From: Hymenobacter citatus
GTDB taxonomy: Bacteria > Bacteroidota > Bacteroidia > Cytophagales > Hymenobacteraceae
Assembly (NCBI RefSeq): GCF_014333615.1
Contig: NZ_JACSCY010000010.1
Location: 62,001-126,000 of the forward strand
DNA: 64,000 bases
Reading direction: 5' to 3'
The position numbers were made by a program, and so were the translations under genes. Of the stretch, positions 17,969 to 27,026 are shown one piece after another (position 1 is the first letter of the stretch; each line of letters opens with the position of its first letter). A model generated the notes under the pieces. It saw nothing but the letters and a program-made list of their open reading frames with translations. It did no database searches and had not been told where the DNA came from.

Positions 17969-19471
17969 ATGAGCGTAGCCAAAAAGCTGGCGGGCCAGAC
18001 GGCCGTGTACGGCGTGAGCAGTATTGTGGGACGGGTGCTGAATACGCTGCTGGTCCCCGTGTACACGGCCCGGTTTGTGGCAGCGCAGTACGGCATCGTA
18101 ACAGGGTTGTTCGCCTACGTGTCGTTCCTGAACGTGGTGTTCACCTACGGCATGGAAACCACGTTTTTCCGATTCGCCAACCGCCCCGATACTGATCGGC
18201 AGGAGTTGTACAACCGTGTGATGACGCTGCTGCTGCTCACCAGCGCCGTGCTCACGGTAGGGCTGGCTTTGCTGGCCCGGCCCTTGATGAGCCTGCTGTC
18301 CCTGCCCCCCGGCCACGAGCGATACGCCGTCTGGATTGCCTGTATTCTGGGTCTGGATGCGGTGGCGGCCATTCCGTTTGCCCGGCTGCGGCTGGAAAAC
18401 AAGGCGAAAAAATTTGCGGCTATTCGGCTGGCTAATATTCTGCTGAATATCGGGCTGAACCTGTTCTTTATCGTGTTCTGTCCCGATGTACTGGCCGGCA
18501 AATACCTCACGGTCTTACAGCCACTGGTGGCCCGCCTCTACGACCCCACGGTAGGGGTAGGCTATGTATTTATTTCCAACCTAGCGGCCAGCGCTTTCAC
18601 ACTGGCACTGCTGTACCAGGAGTTACTCAGCGTCCGGCCACGCCTGAACCTGGAACCGTTGCGGCCGCTGCTGCGCTACGCCTACCCCATTATGCTGATG
18701 GGCCTGGCTGGTATGGTAAACGAAACGCTGGACCGCATCCTGCTGCCGAAGTGGCTGCCCGAGGGCTTCTACCCCGGCCAGGATAGCTTAGCGGCGGTAG
18801 GCATCTATGGCGCCTGCTATAAGATTGCCATCTTGATGAGCCTCGTAATCCAAGCGTTCAAATACGCGGCCGAGCCGTTCTTCTTCTCTCAGAGTACCGA
18901 AAAGAACTCGCCCCGTACGTTTGCCCTGGTGCTGAAGTGGTTCACGCTGTGCTGCGCCGTGTTGTTTGTGGCGGTGAGCGTAAATGTGGATTTGGTAGCG
19001 CGGGTATTCCTACAAAGCCCCGAGTACCTGCAAGGCTTGAGCGTGGTACCAGTACTACTGCTGGCCAACCTATTTCTGGGCGTGTACTGGAATATGTCGG
19101 TGTGGTTTAAGCTCACCGACAAAACCTACTACGGCACCTATCTGGGTTTCGCTGGGGCCGTGCTCACCATCATACTCAACTTCCTGCTGATTCCGGTGCT
19201 GGGCTACATGGGCTCGGCCATTGCCACGCTGGCCTGCTACTTTATGATGGCGGCATTGTGCTGGTGGCTGGGCGAACGGCACTTTCCGGTTCCCTACCCC
19301 GTAGCGCGGTTGCTGACGTGGCTGCTGGTGGCCTGTGGGGTAGTAGCCGTCAGCTGGTGGCTACCCTTGTCGGGTACTTGGAGCGGGCACGCCTTCCACG
19401 CGCTGCTTACGCTGGGCTTCATCGGGTTGATTGTCCTAATAGAAAAGCCACAGCGCGCGATAGGGAGGTAG
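17969..19471 (+). CDS. Polysaccharide flippase (MOP/Wzx-type)
   Basis: 500-aa polytopic inner-membrane protein of the oligosaccharide flippase branch of the MOP superfamily; it would move lipid-linked glycans across the inner membrane. ATG at 17969 (MSVAKKLAGQTAVYGVSSIV) matches the family start; the frame extends upstream only through the palindromic repeat. About 12-14 hydrophobic segments are visible, with a charged loop typical of the family (ETLDRILLPKWLPEG). A second, different flippase is at 47344. Adjacent genes (dut, nucleotidyltransferase) do not form an obvious glycan operon, so the substrate is unknown. Confidence 0.87.
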   Translation: MSVAKKLAGQTAVYGVSSIVGRVLNTLLVPVYTARFVAAQYGIVTGLFAYVSFLNVVFTYGMETTFFRFANRPDTDRQELYNRVMTLLLLTSAVLTVGLALLARPLMSLLSLPPGHERYAVWIACILGLDAVAAIPFARLRLENKAKKFAAIRLANILLNIGLNLFFIVFCPDVLAGKYLTVLQPLVARLYDPTVGVGYVFISNLAASAFTLALLYQELLSVRPRLNLEPLRPLLRYAYPIMLMGLAGMVNETLDRILLPKWLPEGFYPGQDSLAAVGIYGACYKIAILMSLVIQAFKYAAEPFFFSQSTEKNSPRTFALVLKWFTLCCAVLFVAVSVNVDLVARVFLQSPEYLQGLSVVPVLLLANLFLGVYWNMSVWFKLTDKTYYGTYLGFAGAVLTIILNFLLIPVLGYMGSAIATLACYFMMAALCWWLGERHFPVPYPVARLLTWLLVACGVVAVSWWLPLSGTWSGHAFHALLTLGFIGLIVLIEKPQRAIGR

Positions 19472-19478
19472 ACTGTTA

Positions 19479-19605
19479 TTGACCGTTATGCTTCGACAAG
19501 CTTAGCATGACGGTCAAGTGTCAACACGCGAGAGTTTTCCTGTTGGGCGAAATGACGGCCTCTTAGCGCGCCATTCACTTGGAGTGACGTCCTTTCGGAA
19601 GGACG
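19479..19605. repeat. Degenerate palindromic repeats upstream of dut
   Basis: A hairpin at 19479-19517 (TTGACCGTTATGC against GCATGACGGTCAA, one mismatch, with TGCTTCGACAAGC in the centre), a lone ACACGCGAGAG tract, and a second hairpin at 19588-19605 (CGTCCTT / AAGGACG). The parts resemble the CATGCTTCGAC...CACGCGAGA element seen complete at 53832, so this looks like a decayed copy. Confidence 0.6.
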
Positions 19606-19630
19606 CTCTGGCTTCTTTCGCCTACCCTCC

Positions 19631-19638
19631 TACCTTTG
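19631..19638 (+). promoter_or_regulatory. -7 promoter element of dut, leaderless arrangement
   Basis: TACCTTTG, exact consensus, ending 4 nt before the dut ATG. With normal spacing, transcription would begin at or next to the start codon. Confidence 0.6.
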
Positions 19639-19642
19639 CCCG

Positions 19643-20077
19643 ATGCAGATTCCCGTTATCAACCGCTCCCATCACCCCCTACCCGCCTATCAAACAGCCC
19701 ATGCCGCCGGCCTCGACGTGCGGGCCAACCTACAGGAGCCCGTGACGCTGCGCCCCTTGCAGCGCGCCCTTATCCCAACTGGCTTGTTTGTGGCCCTACC
19801 CGTGGGCTATGAGATGCAAGTGCGGCCCCGTAGCGGGCTGGCCTATAAGCACGGCATTGGCATCGTGAACAGTCCGGGTACCATTGATGCTGACTACCGA
19901 GGCGAAATTCAAGTATTATTAGTGAATCTCTCCGACGTGGATTTCGTAGTGCAGGACGGCGAGCGGATTGCGCAGCTTGTCGTTGCCCGCCACGAGGTTA
20001 TTGACTGGGAGCCGACTAGCGAATTAAGCGAAACGGCCCGCGGCACGGGCGGCTACGGCAGCACGGGCAGTCGTTAA
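19643..20077 (+). CDS. dut: dUTP diphosphatase
   Basis: 144-aa trimeric dUTPase that hydrolyses dUTP to dUMP, keeping uracil out of DNA and supplying dUMP for dTMP synthesis. All five family motifs are in order: [38 protein letters not shown] and [10 protein letters not shown]. Length is typical. The start is set by a promoter motif 4 nt upstream, which suggests a leaderless mRNA. Confidence 0.97.
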   Translation: MQIPVINRSHHPLPAYQTAHAAGLDVRANLQEPVTLRPLQRALIPTGLFVALPVGYEMQVRPRSGLAYKHGIGIVNSPGTIDADYRGEIQVLLVNLSDVDFVVQDGERIAQLVVARHEVIDWEPTSELSETARGTGGYGSTGSR

Positions 20078-20160
20078 ACCAACCGCAACAAGGTTTTCTC
20101 CGTTTCTATATAATATAGAGCACTTATTACCCACTTCTAACACTCCTACTCAGGAAGGAT

Positions 20161-21174
20161 ATGAAAATCATCGTCCCGATGGCCGGCATGGGCAAACGCA
20201 TGCGCCCCCACACCCTCACTGTTCCCAAACCCCTGATTCCGATTGCGGGCAAGCCCATTGTGCAGCGCCTCGTGGAGGATATTGCCCAGGTGTGCAACGA
20301 GCCGGTGGACGAAGTAGCCTTCATCATTGGCCGCGCTTTCGGCAAAGAGGTGGAGAGCAACCTGCAAAAGATTGCGGAGTCGGTAGGAGCGAAAGCGAGC
20401 ATCGTGTACCAAGATGAGGCGCTGGGCACTGCCCACGCTATTCTGTGCGCCAAAGAGTCGTTGACCGGCCCGCTGGTAGTGGCCTTTGCCGATACGCTGT
20501 TTAAGGCTGATTTCAAGCTGGATTCGTCGGCTGCTGGTACCATTTGGGTGCAGAAGGTAGACGACCCCAAGCCCTTTGGCGTGGTGAAGCTGGACGACAG
20601 CGGCGAAATTACCGACTTCGTAGAAAAGCCCGAGGAGTTCGTTTCTGACTTGGCCATCATCGGTATTTACTACTTCCAGGATGGCGCCTACCTGCGCGAG
20701 GAACTGCAATACCTACTTGACAACGACATCAAGGACAAAGGCGAGTACCAGCTCACCAACGCCCTCGAAAACATGAAAAACAAGGGCACCAAGTTTGTGC
20801 CCGGCCGTGTAACCGAATGGCTCGACTGCGGCAACAAGGACGCTACCGTCTTCACCAACCAGCGCTACCTCGAGTACTTGCAGGAGCGTGGCGAGAAGCT
20901 GGTAGCCGACTCGGCTAAAATCACAAATTCAGTGCTGATTGAGCCCGTGTACATTGGCGAAAACGCCGTGGTGACCAACTCGGTGGTAGGCCCACACGTG
21001 TCGCTGGGCGACAACAGCAACGTGCGCGATTCGGTGCTGACGAATTCTATCGTGCAGAAATCGGCCTCGGTGCTGCATGCCAATATTACCAACTCGATGG
21101 TAGGCAACAATGCCACCGTAGTGAGCGCCCCCGCCGATTTGAGCTTGGGCGATTTTAACACCCTGCGGGTGTGA
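20161..21174 (+). CDS. Sugar-phosphate nucleotidyltransferase (RmlA-like) with left-handed helix tail
   Basis: 337-aa enzyme of the nucleotidyltransferase family that activates sugar 1-phosphates. The nucleotide-binding start (MKIIVPMAGMGKRMRPHT) and the PKPLIPIAGKPIV motif are intact, as are DEALGTAHAI and a metal-binding ADTLF. The last third (NSVLIEPVYIGENAVV, then further hexapeptide-like turns) forms a left-handed beta-helix. Closest known roles are glucose-1-phosphate thymidylyl- or uridylyltransferase, or a related mannose/GlcNAc enzyme. The sugar cannot be assigned by eye. It lies 83 bp after dut and 110 bp before the TPR gene. Confidence 0.88.
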   Translation: MKIIVPMAGMGKRMRPHTLTVPKPLIPIAGKPIVQRLVEDIAQVCNEPVDEVAFIIGRAFGKEVESNLQKIAESVGAKASIVYQDEALGTAHAILCAKESLTGPLVVAFADTLFKADFKLDSSAAGTIWVQKVDDPKPFGVVKLDDSGEITDFVEKPEEFVSDLAIIGIYYFQDGAYLREELQYLLDNDIKDKGEYQLTNALENMKNKGTKFVPGRVTEWLDCGNKDATVFTNQRYLEYLQERGEKLVADSAKITNSVLIEPVYIGENAVVTNSVVGPHVSLGDNSNVRDSVLTNSIVQKSASVLHANITNSMVGNNATVVSAPADLSLGDFNTLRV

Positions 21175-21284
21175 TATTTTTCTGCGTTTTGACGTTAGCA
21201 ATAGCGCGGTCCTGACGGGCCGTGCTATTTCTTTGTTATTTTGTTGATGCGCCGGGCCGTCCGGCCGGTTTATTTTCACTCTGT

Positions 21285-23096
21285 ATGCCTCAACTATCTG
21301 CTTTCTTGCTGCTGATGCTGGGGCTACTAGTGGCCGGTAGCACCGCTGCACAACAATCTACGGAAACAGATACCGGCCTGACGCCAGCCAAGGAGCGCAA
21401 GCTCAGCCGCCGCGAGCGAAAGGAGCTGGCCCACCGGGTGGCCCTAGAAAAAGCGCAGCAGAAGTCGCGCGAGCCTTCGACGCGGGAACGGGAGCAAAGC
21501 GAGGCATACTTTGTAGATGGGGTGCGCTATGCGCTGCTTGAAGATTACCCCAAGGCCATGGAGCGGCTGCTGAAAGCGTATGCGCTCAGCCCCAACAATG
21601 CGGCTATTAGCTACAAAATTGCGGAGGTAAATATGCTCACAGGCAACCTTAAGGAGGCCACCAACTTCGCGCAGGCCGCCGTACGCCTCGACCCCAAAAA
21701 TACCTACTATTATCTGCTGCTGGCCCAAACGTATACCACTCAAAAGCAGTACGACCAGGCTGCCAAGGTGTATATCAGCCTAATTCGCGATGTGCCCGAT
21801 TCGAACTATTACCTATTCAATCTGGCCGATTTGTATCTGGCACAAGGCAAGCTGCAAGAAGCGCTAACTACCTACGACCAAGCCGAGCAGGAATTTGGCC
21901 CTACAGACGAGGTAGCCTTCAAGAAGCAGCAGATTTATCTGAAGCAGAACAACCTGGACAAGGCTTTGCAAGAAGGAGAGACGCTGATTGCTTCTAATCC
22001 CGACGATATTCGGTACGTATTGGCGCAGGCCCAGATGTACGTGACCAACAACCGCCTACCCGACGCGTTGCGCGTTACGCAACAAGCGTTGCGCCAAGCC
22101 CCCGACAACCCGCAGGCCCGCATGATCTTGGCTGATGTGTACCGGTTGCAGGGCAAAAAGGCCGAGTCGGTGGAGCAACTGAAGCTGGCTTTTGGCAATC
22201 CGGCGCTGGATATCGACACGAAAGTTCGGATTCTGATCGAATATATCCGGCAGCTGCCCAATCCGGACCTCACCCAAATAGTGCTGGACCTAGCCACTAT
22301 CACCACCAAAGCCCACCCCCAGGAAGCTAAGGCCTTTGCTATGGCCGGCGATGTGCAAACCATCATAGAGCACAAGCAAGATGCCCGCGCCTCCTATCTG
22401 CGCGCCATTCAACTTGATAACTCTAAGTTTCAGATTTGGCAGCAAGTGGTACTGTTGGATGCTGAACTGAACCAAACCGATTCGTTGCTGGCACACACCG
22501 AGCGGGCGTTGGAGCTGTTTCCTAACCAGGCACCACTGTGGTTCTACAACGGGGTAGGGCACGTGCTGAAAAAGCAGCCCGCCCAGGCTATCAAGTCGCT
22601 GGAATACGGCCGCAAGCTCACGACCGATAACCCCGAGCTGCAGGCGCAATTCAACACGCAGCTGGGCGATGTATATCACGAGGTGAAAGACTACCCTAAG
22701 TCGGATGCCGCGTATGAGGCCGCGCTCAGCATTGATGCCAACAATGCGCAGGCCCTGAACAATTACAGTTACTACCTGTCCCTGCGGGGCGAGAAGCTGG
22801 ACAAGGCCAAGCAGATGGCCGGCCGGCTAGTGAAGCAGTTTCCCGATAACCCTACCTACCTCGACACGTACGCTTGGGTGCTGTATAAGCTGAAAGATTA
22901 CACCGGTGCCCGCCAAGCGCTGGAAACCGCCTTGAAACACAGTTCCGATGGCACACTGCTGGAACATTACGGCGACGTGCTGTTTCAACTACAGCAGCCT
23001 ACGCAGGCCGTAGCAGCTTGGGAGCGCGCCAAAAAAGCCGGCGACGCCTCGATCCTGATTGACCGTAAGATCAAAGAAAAGAAGCTTTATGAGTAA
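21285..23096 (+). CDS. TPR-repeat periplasmic protein
   Basis: 603 aa from the ATG at 21285, which gives a signal peptide (AFLLLMLGLLVAGSTAAQQ). After a charged linker (KERKLSRRERKELAHRVAL) the rest is a chain of tetratricopeptide repeats, for example YALLEDYPKAMERLLKAY, QYDQAAKVYISLI and DYPKSDAAYEAALSI. These form a helical scaffold for protein-protein contacts; no enzymatic motif is seen. It overlaps the DUF4292 lipoprotein gene by 8 nt and a LytM-type protein follows. The trio is probably one envelope operon. Confidence 0.88.
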   Translation: MPQLSAFLLLMLGLLVAGSTAAQQSTETDTGLTPAKERKLSRRERKELAHRVALEKAQQKSREPSTREREQSEAYFVDGVRYALLEDYPKAMERLLKAYALSPNNAAISYKIAEVNMLTGNLKEATNFAQAAVRLDPKNTYYYLLLAQTYTTQKQYDQAAKVYISLIRDVPDSNYYLFNLADLYLAQGKLQEALTTYDQAEQEFGPTDEVAFKKQQIYLKQNNLDKALQEGETLIASNPDDIRYVLAQAQMYVTNNRLPDALRVTQQALRQAPDNPQARMILADVYRLQGKKAESVEQLKLAFGNPALDIDTKVRILIEYIRQLPNPDLTQIVLDLATITTKAHPQEAKAFAMAGDVQTIIEHKQDARASYLRAIQLDNSKFQIWQQVVLLDAELNQTDSLLAHTERALELFPNQAPLWFYNGVGHVLKKQPAQAIKSLEYGRKLTTDNPELQAQFNTQLGDVYHEVKDYPKSDAAYEAALSIDANNAQALNNYSYYLSLRGEKLDKAKQMAGRLVKQFPDNPTYLDTYAWVLYKLKDYTGARQALETALKHSSDGTLLEHYGDVLFQLQQPTQAVAAWERAKKAGDASILIDRKIKEKKLYE

Positions 23097-23862
23097 GTAC
23101 CCCGGCGTTTTGCTGCTCCTTGTTCTGCTCGTGTTGGGCAGCTGTCAGCGCAAACTAACGCCTACTGCTACCACTAATCCGGCTACCACAGCCACGCCCA
23201 TCAATCCGGAAATCAAGGTAGAGAATATCGATTTTCGCTACCTCGCCGCCAAGGGCAAGGCGCAGGTAGATATGCCTTCGCTGAAGCAGACGGTAAACAT
23301 CAACGTGCGCATGCGCAAGGACAGTATTATCTGGATGTCGCTGGGGTTAGCTGGATTTGAGGGCGTACGCGCCCGTATCACGCGCGATTCTATCCAGATC
23401 ATGAACAAGTTGCAGCGGGAGTACTACGCCGGCGACTTTGCCTACCTAAAGCAGCAGTTCAACGTGGAGGTAACCTTCGAGCAGCTACAGGCGCTGCTGC
23501 TGGGCAACTACCTGCCCGCCCCGGCCGGCGTGACGCCTACCGTAGTAACCGAGGGCCCACAACAGCGGGTGGAGTACGCACAATCGGGCTTGCTACTCAA
23601 GCAACTGATTGAACTAAGCCGGCAACGCGTGAAAGAGCTGACGGTGACCGACCCAAACTCGCAGAACAGCTACATGGTGAACTACACCGATTTTCAGGCC
23701 CTACCCGGTACGCAGCAACAGTTTGCCTACTCCACGCTGGTGCAGGTGAAACAGGGTAGCGGCGCCTCCACGCTATCCATCAACTACCGCAACGTAGACT
23801 TGGACAAAGAACGCCTGTCTTTCCCCTTCTCCGTACCTTCGGGCTACACGCGAAAAAAGTAA
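23089..23862 (+). CDS. DUF4292 lipoprotein
   Basis: 257-aa predicted lipoprotein. The ATG at 23089 overlaps the TPR stop (ATGAGTAA), indicating translational coupling, and gives a hydrophobic start with a lipobox (LVLLVLGSCQRK). The body matches the Bacteroidetes DUF4292 family: ENIDFRYLAAKGKAQVDM, VRMRKDSIIWMSLG, EGVRARITRDSIQIMNKLQR. The pattern of long amphipathic strands resembles LolA/LolB-like lipoprotein-handling folds, but that is inference. Sits between the TPR and EnvC-like genes. Confidence 0.88.
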   Translation: MSKYPGVLLLLVLLVLGSCQRKLTPTATTNPATTATPINPEIKVENIDFRYLAAKGKAQVDMPSLKQTVNINVRMRKDSIIWMSLGLAGFEGVRARITRDSIQIMNKLQREYYAGDFAYLKQQFNVEVTFEQLQALLLGNYLPAPAGVTPTVVTEGPQQRVEYAQSGLLLKQLIELSRQRVKELTVTDPNSQNSYMVNYTDFQALPGTQQQFAYSTLVQVKQGSGASTLSINYRNVDLDKERLSFPFSVPSGYTRKK

Positions 23863-23866
23863 CCGC

Positions 23867-25213
23867 GTGAAGAGAACGTTGCGCTTTTACATCTTACTCC
23901 TTACTGCCTTTCTGTTATTCCTGAGCGGACCTCCTGCTCAGGCACAACAGCGTAAGCGCCCTACCACCCGCACCAAAAGCAAAGCGCAACTGGAACGGGA
24001 GCGGCGCACTACGTTGCGGCGCATCAAAGAAACCAGTCGTATCCTGGCCCAGACTCAGGAGAAAAAACAGGCTTCTATTGGGCAACTGAATGCGCTGAAG
24101 GAAAAGCTCACCGTGCAGCAAGGCGTGATTCGCAACATCTCCACGGAGTTAAAAACCGTGGAAACAGACGTGCGCCAGACCGAAGGCCAGGTACAACAAA
24201 CCCAGCAAAGCCTGGAGCAGTTGCGCGCCGAGTACGCTCGCATGATTTACGCGGCCTCTAAGACGGCAAATAGTTACAACCGCATTATGTTTCTGTTTGC
24301 GGCCGACTCATTCAATAGCTTTTTACGCCGCCTGCGCTATGTACGGCAGTATTCAGAAGTGCGACAGGCCCAGGCTGCCCAAATCAGCGCTACGCAGCAG
24401 AAGCTGAGCCGCCAGCTGAATAATCTCAACGAACAGCGTCAGCAGAAAAGCACTCTGCTTTCCAACCAGCTCACGGAGAAAAAGAATCTTATCAGTCTTA
24501 AAACGCAGCAGGATCAGGTAGTAACTAAGCTCAGCCAGCAAGAAGAAAAGCTGGGCCAAGAGCTGGCCCGCCGCCAGCAAGCTGTGCAGCGCCTAGATAA
24601 TCTGATTGCCCAACGGGTGCGTGAAGAGATTGCCCGGGCGGCTCGCGCCGCTGCTGCTGCTCGTGCGGCCCGTGCCAATGCGGCCCGTAGCGGAGTGCGA
24701 GGCGGAGCGGGTAGCACCTCGCGCACCAGCGCCGCTGAGGAAGATGCCGCCGCCAGCCGAGTGAACCGCGTGACGCTTACCCCCGAAACAGCCGCTCTAT
24801 CCTCTTCCTTTGCCGACAACCAAGGCCGCCTGCTGTGGCCTGTGGCGCGCGGCTTCATCTCCCAGCACTTTGGCCGACACGCGCACCCAGTGCTCAAAAA
24901 CGTCATAGTGGAGAATCGCGGCGTAGATATCCAAACAAATGCTGGTGAGCCAGTACGAGCTATTTTCGACGGTAAGGTACTGACAGTGTCTAGTGTGCCG
25001 GGCATGAACAACATTGTCATGATCCAACACGGTGAGTACTTTACGGTGTACGCCAAGCTACGCTCCGTAAGTGTGCACGAAGGTCAGGAAGTGAAGGCTC
25101 GTGCAACTATTGGTACTGTACAAACCAATTCGGAGGGCACCTCTGAAGTACAATTTCAGCTGTGGCGCAACAGTGCCAATCTTAACCCGGAAAGTTGGTT
25201 GGGCCGCAAATAG
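23867..25213 (+). CDS. EnvC-like coiled-coil protein with degenerate LytM (M23) domain
   Basis: 448-aa periplasmic protein. GTG start at 23867, 2 nt after the DUF4292 stop, gives a signal peptide (FYILLLTAFLLFLSG). Residues about 35-270 are a long coiled coil (QEKKQASIGQLNALKEKL, QQTQQSLEQLRAEYARM), followed by an Ala/Arg-rich linker and a C-terminal LytM domain (GFISQHFGRHAHPV). The zinc/catalytic positions are replaced: NRGVDI instead of HxGxD, YAKL instead of the HxL/HxH segment, VQFQL instead of the second His. It therefore probably does not cut peptidoglycan but activates an amidase, as EnvC does in division. Third gene of the TPR-DUF4292 unit; a terminator follows. Confidence 0.88.
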   Translation: MKRTLRFYILLLTAFLLFLSGPPAQAQQRKRPTTRTKSKAQLERERRTTLRRIKETSRILAQTQEKKQASIGQLNALKEKLTVQQGVIRNISTELKTVETDVRQTEGQVQQTQQSLEQLRAEYARMIYAASKTANSYNRIMFLFAADSFNSFLRRLRYVRQYSEVRQAQAAQISATQQKLSRQLNNLNEQRQQKSTLLSNQLTEKKNLISLKTQQDQVVTKLSQQEEKLGQELARRQQAVQRLDNLIAQRVREEIARAARAAAAARAARANAARSGVRGGAGSTSRTSAAEEDAAASRVNRVTLTPETAALSSSFADNQGRLLWPVARGFISQHFGRHAHPVLKNVIVENRGVDIQTNAGEPVRAIFDGKVLTVSSVPGMNNIVMIQHGEYFTVYAKLRSVSVHEGQEVKARATIGTVQTNSEGTSEVQFQLWRNSANLNPESWLGRK

Positions 25214-25255
25214 TGCTTAGCAGAGCAGCACAGCAACCCCCGTTAAACAAAAAAA

Positions 25256-25276
25256 ACACCGTATACAATACGGTGT
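25256..25276 (+). terminator. Intrinsic terminator after the EnvC-like gene
   Basis: ACACCGTAT / ATACGGTGT stem with a 3-nt loop, preceded by an A-run and followed by CTTTCC. It sits 43 bp after the stop. Confidence 0.7.
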
Positions 25277-25481
25277 CTTTCCGAGCTATGAAAACAAACT
25301 TAGCTATCAATTTTCCAACTCCAGAACATGGCCTGCTCCTTTGTTAAATCTTAGATAACTACCGGAAAGTTATATACTTCTTAAAGAGTAACCTTCCCTT
25401 TTTCGCTGAAGCGATAGTTTCACTCGGTAAAGCCACCGATTACATACGCTGAATAAAAAGCTACACTATCCGGAAACGGTA

Positions 25482-26423
25482 CTATATCAAGTTCAGTCGG
25501 TTCAGGAGTGATGCCTTGTATGAGTTGCCAATAGGTAGCGACAACGTAGCGGTCTTGCTGGTTTCAAATAGCGCTGTGTCAGTTTCGATGGCCACAATGC
25601 GTCCCAGGCACACAATATACTTGCGATGAATGCGGGCAAAGTCCCGGCTAGGTAGTCTGCTTTCCAGCTCTTTCATCGTACTATACACGGTAAGCCGTTC
25701 TCGCTCAGTATGAATATTTACGTAATCCCCTAACGCCTCTACGTAGGTGATATCGGCCGTGGCCACACGCACCAGCTTCTGCTCCTGGCGCACGAATATC
25801 TCCGTGGGTTGCTCTTCTGTCGTTGCCTTATTGAGTTCCTCGGTGTTGGGGCGCATCATTTCTACCAGCTGCTGCCTTTCTTTCTCCAATTGCAGCCTGG
25901 CCCGGCGCAACTCCAGGTGTGCCACCACTTCGCGAGCCAATATACGTAACGCCTCTCTCTGCGGCTCATTAAGCTGGCGCGGCACGGTATCGATGGCACA
26001 TAAGCTACCCAGAGGATATCCCTCGGGTGTAAGTAGGGGAACCCCCACATAAAAACGCACTTTTTGCTTGCCAACCACCAGAGGGTTATACCGAAATTCA
26101 GCGTCTTGTGCAGCATCCTCCACTTCCAGCAGATCTTCCGACAACATCGCGTAGTTGCAGAAGGCAATATTACGCGGCAGATCGTGCAGCCCTTCGCCTC
26201 CTACCTGCGCCTTTACACTCTGCCGATCAGCACCGATGAACGATATGAGGGCTATCGGCGTATCACAAATGTAGGCCGTAAGCTTTGCCAGGTCGTCGAA
26301 GGCTTGTTCTTTGGGTGTGTCCAGAATCTGATAGTTACGCAGTATTTTCAACCGCTCAGCCTCTTGGCTAGCTGCGTTAGTTGAAACCAATGAGGATTGA
26401 CTTTTATAGGAATTTTTAGGCAT
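25482..26423 (-). CDS. GAF-LytTR transcriptional regulator
   Basis: 313-aa one-component regulator. Residues about 20-185 form a GAF domain (LRNYQILDTPKEQAFDDLA, FCNYAML, YVGVPLLTPEGYPLGSLCAID), a small-molecule or redox sensor type. A short coiled region (RRARLQLEKERQQLVEMM) leads to a C-terminal LytTR DNA-binding domain (ADITYVEALGDYVNIHT, FARIHRKYIV). There is no receiver domain, so it is not a standard two-component partner; the GAF part is the likely input. Stand-alone gene on the minus strand, divergent from tatA; targets unknown. Confidence 0.88.
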   Translation of the reverse strand: MPKNSYKSQSSLVSTNAASQEAERLKILRNYQILDTPKEQAFDDLAKLTAYICDTPIALISFIGADRQSVKAQVGGEGLHDLPRNIAFCNYAMLSEDLLEVEDAAQDAEFRYNPLVVGKQKVRFYVGVPLLTPEGYPLGSLCAIDTVPRQLNEPQREALRILAREVVAHLELRRARLQLEKERQQLVEMMRPNTEELNKATTEEQPTEIFVRQEQKLVRVATADITYVEALGDYVNIHTERERLTVYSTMKELESRLPSRDFARIHRKYIVCLGRIVAIETDTALFETSKTATLSLPIGNSYKASLLNRLNLI

Positions 26424-26744
26424 TAGCGTGCAGATAAACTTCTGAGTTGCATGCGCTGGTAAAAGATTAATAAGATAGAAGGGAAACGAAGATATTAGTT
26501 GAATAATAGATTGCTGAGTGGTAATCGTTGAACCATGAGATTAGCACGGCAGAAGCTGGGTTTTTAGCGCTCAACTTTTTACCCCATTTTTTGCCAATAC
26601 CTTTAGCCTACTTTGGCTCCGGCACGAAAACTACTGGTTACCGGAACTGATTTGCGAATTATCGGGTACCTTTACCAATCCTAAACCATAGCTCATTGCG
26701 TAGCTATAGTTTTACCACCCCAAACTGGCCTTGTGGCCTCGCCC
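26424..26744. other. Intergenic region between the GAF-LytTR gene and tatA
   Basis: Divergent gap of 321 bp. I see no ORF, RNA gene or repeat. A TACCTTTA element at 26667-26674, one base off the -7 consensus, is the best candidate for the tatA promoter; the regulator gene could read into the other side. Confidence 0.5.
26667..26674 (+). promoter_or_regulatory. Candidate -7 element of the tatA pair
   Basis: TACCTTTA, one base from TAnnTTTG, about 70 nt before the first tatA start. Confidence 0.35.
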
Positions 26745-27017
26745 ATGCTCTTAACCGCGCTGTTTCTGGCTATTGCCCCCCGCACGATCATATTTATTAT
26801 CTTCGTGCTTGTCATCTTTTTTGGTGCCAAACGCATTCCTGAACTGTTCCGTGGCTTGGGCCAGGGGGTGAAGGAATTTAAGGACGCAACCAAAGAGGAG
26901 CGCCCTGAGTACCGCGACCAGCAACCCTACCAGCAGCAGCCTACCCAACAGCCCTACCGCGACCAGCAGGCGCCGCCTACCAATCAGCCTCAGAATCCAA
27001 CTCAACCCCGTTACTAA
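26745..27017 (+). CDS. tatA: TatA-family twin-arginine translocase subunit, copy 1
   Basis: 90 aa from the ATG at 26745 (a GTG 12 nt upstream is an alternative). A single N-terminal TM helix (IIFIIFVLVIFFGAKRIPEL) is followed by the TatA amphipathic helix with FRGLGQGVKEFKDA, the FG hinge and the FKDA motif. The tail is low-complexity, Gln/Pro/Tyr-rich with YQQQ-type repeats. TatA forms the pore for folded proteins in the inner membrane. A second TatA lies 9 bp downstream; tatB/tatC are not here. Confidence 0.88.
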   Translation: MLLTALFLAIAPRTIIFIIFVLVIFFGAKRIPELFRGLGQGVKEFKDATKEERPEYRDQQPYQQQPTQQPYRDQQAPPTNQPQNPTQPRY

Positions 27018-27026
27018 CCTACTGCA

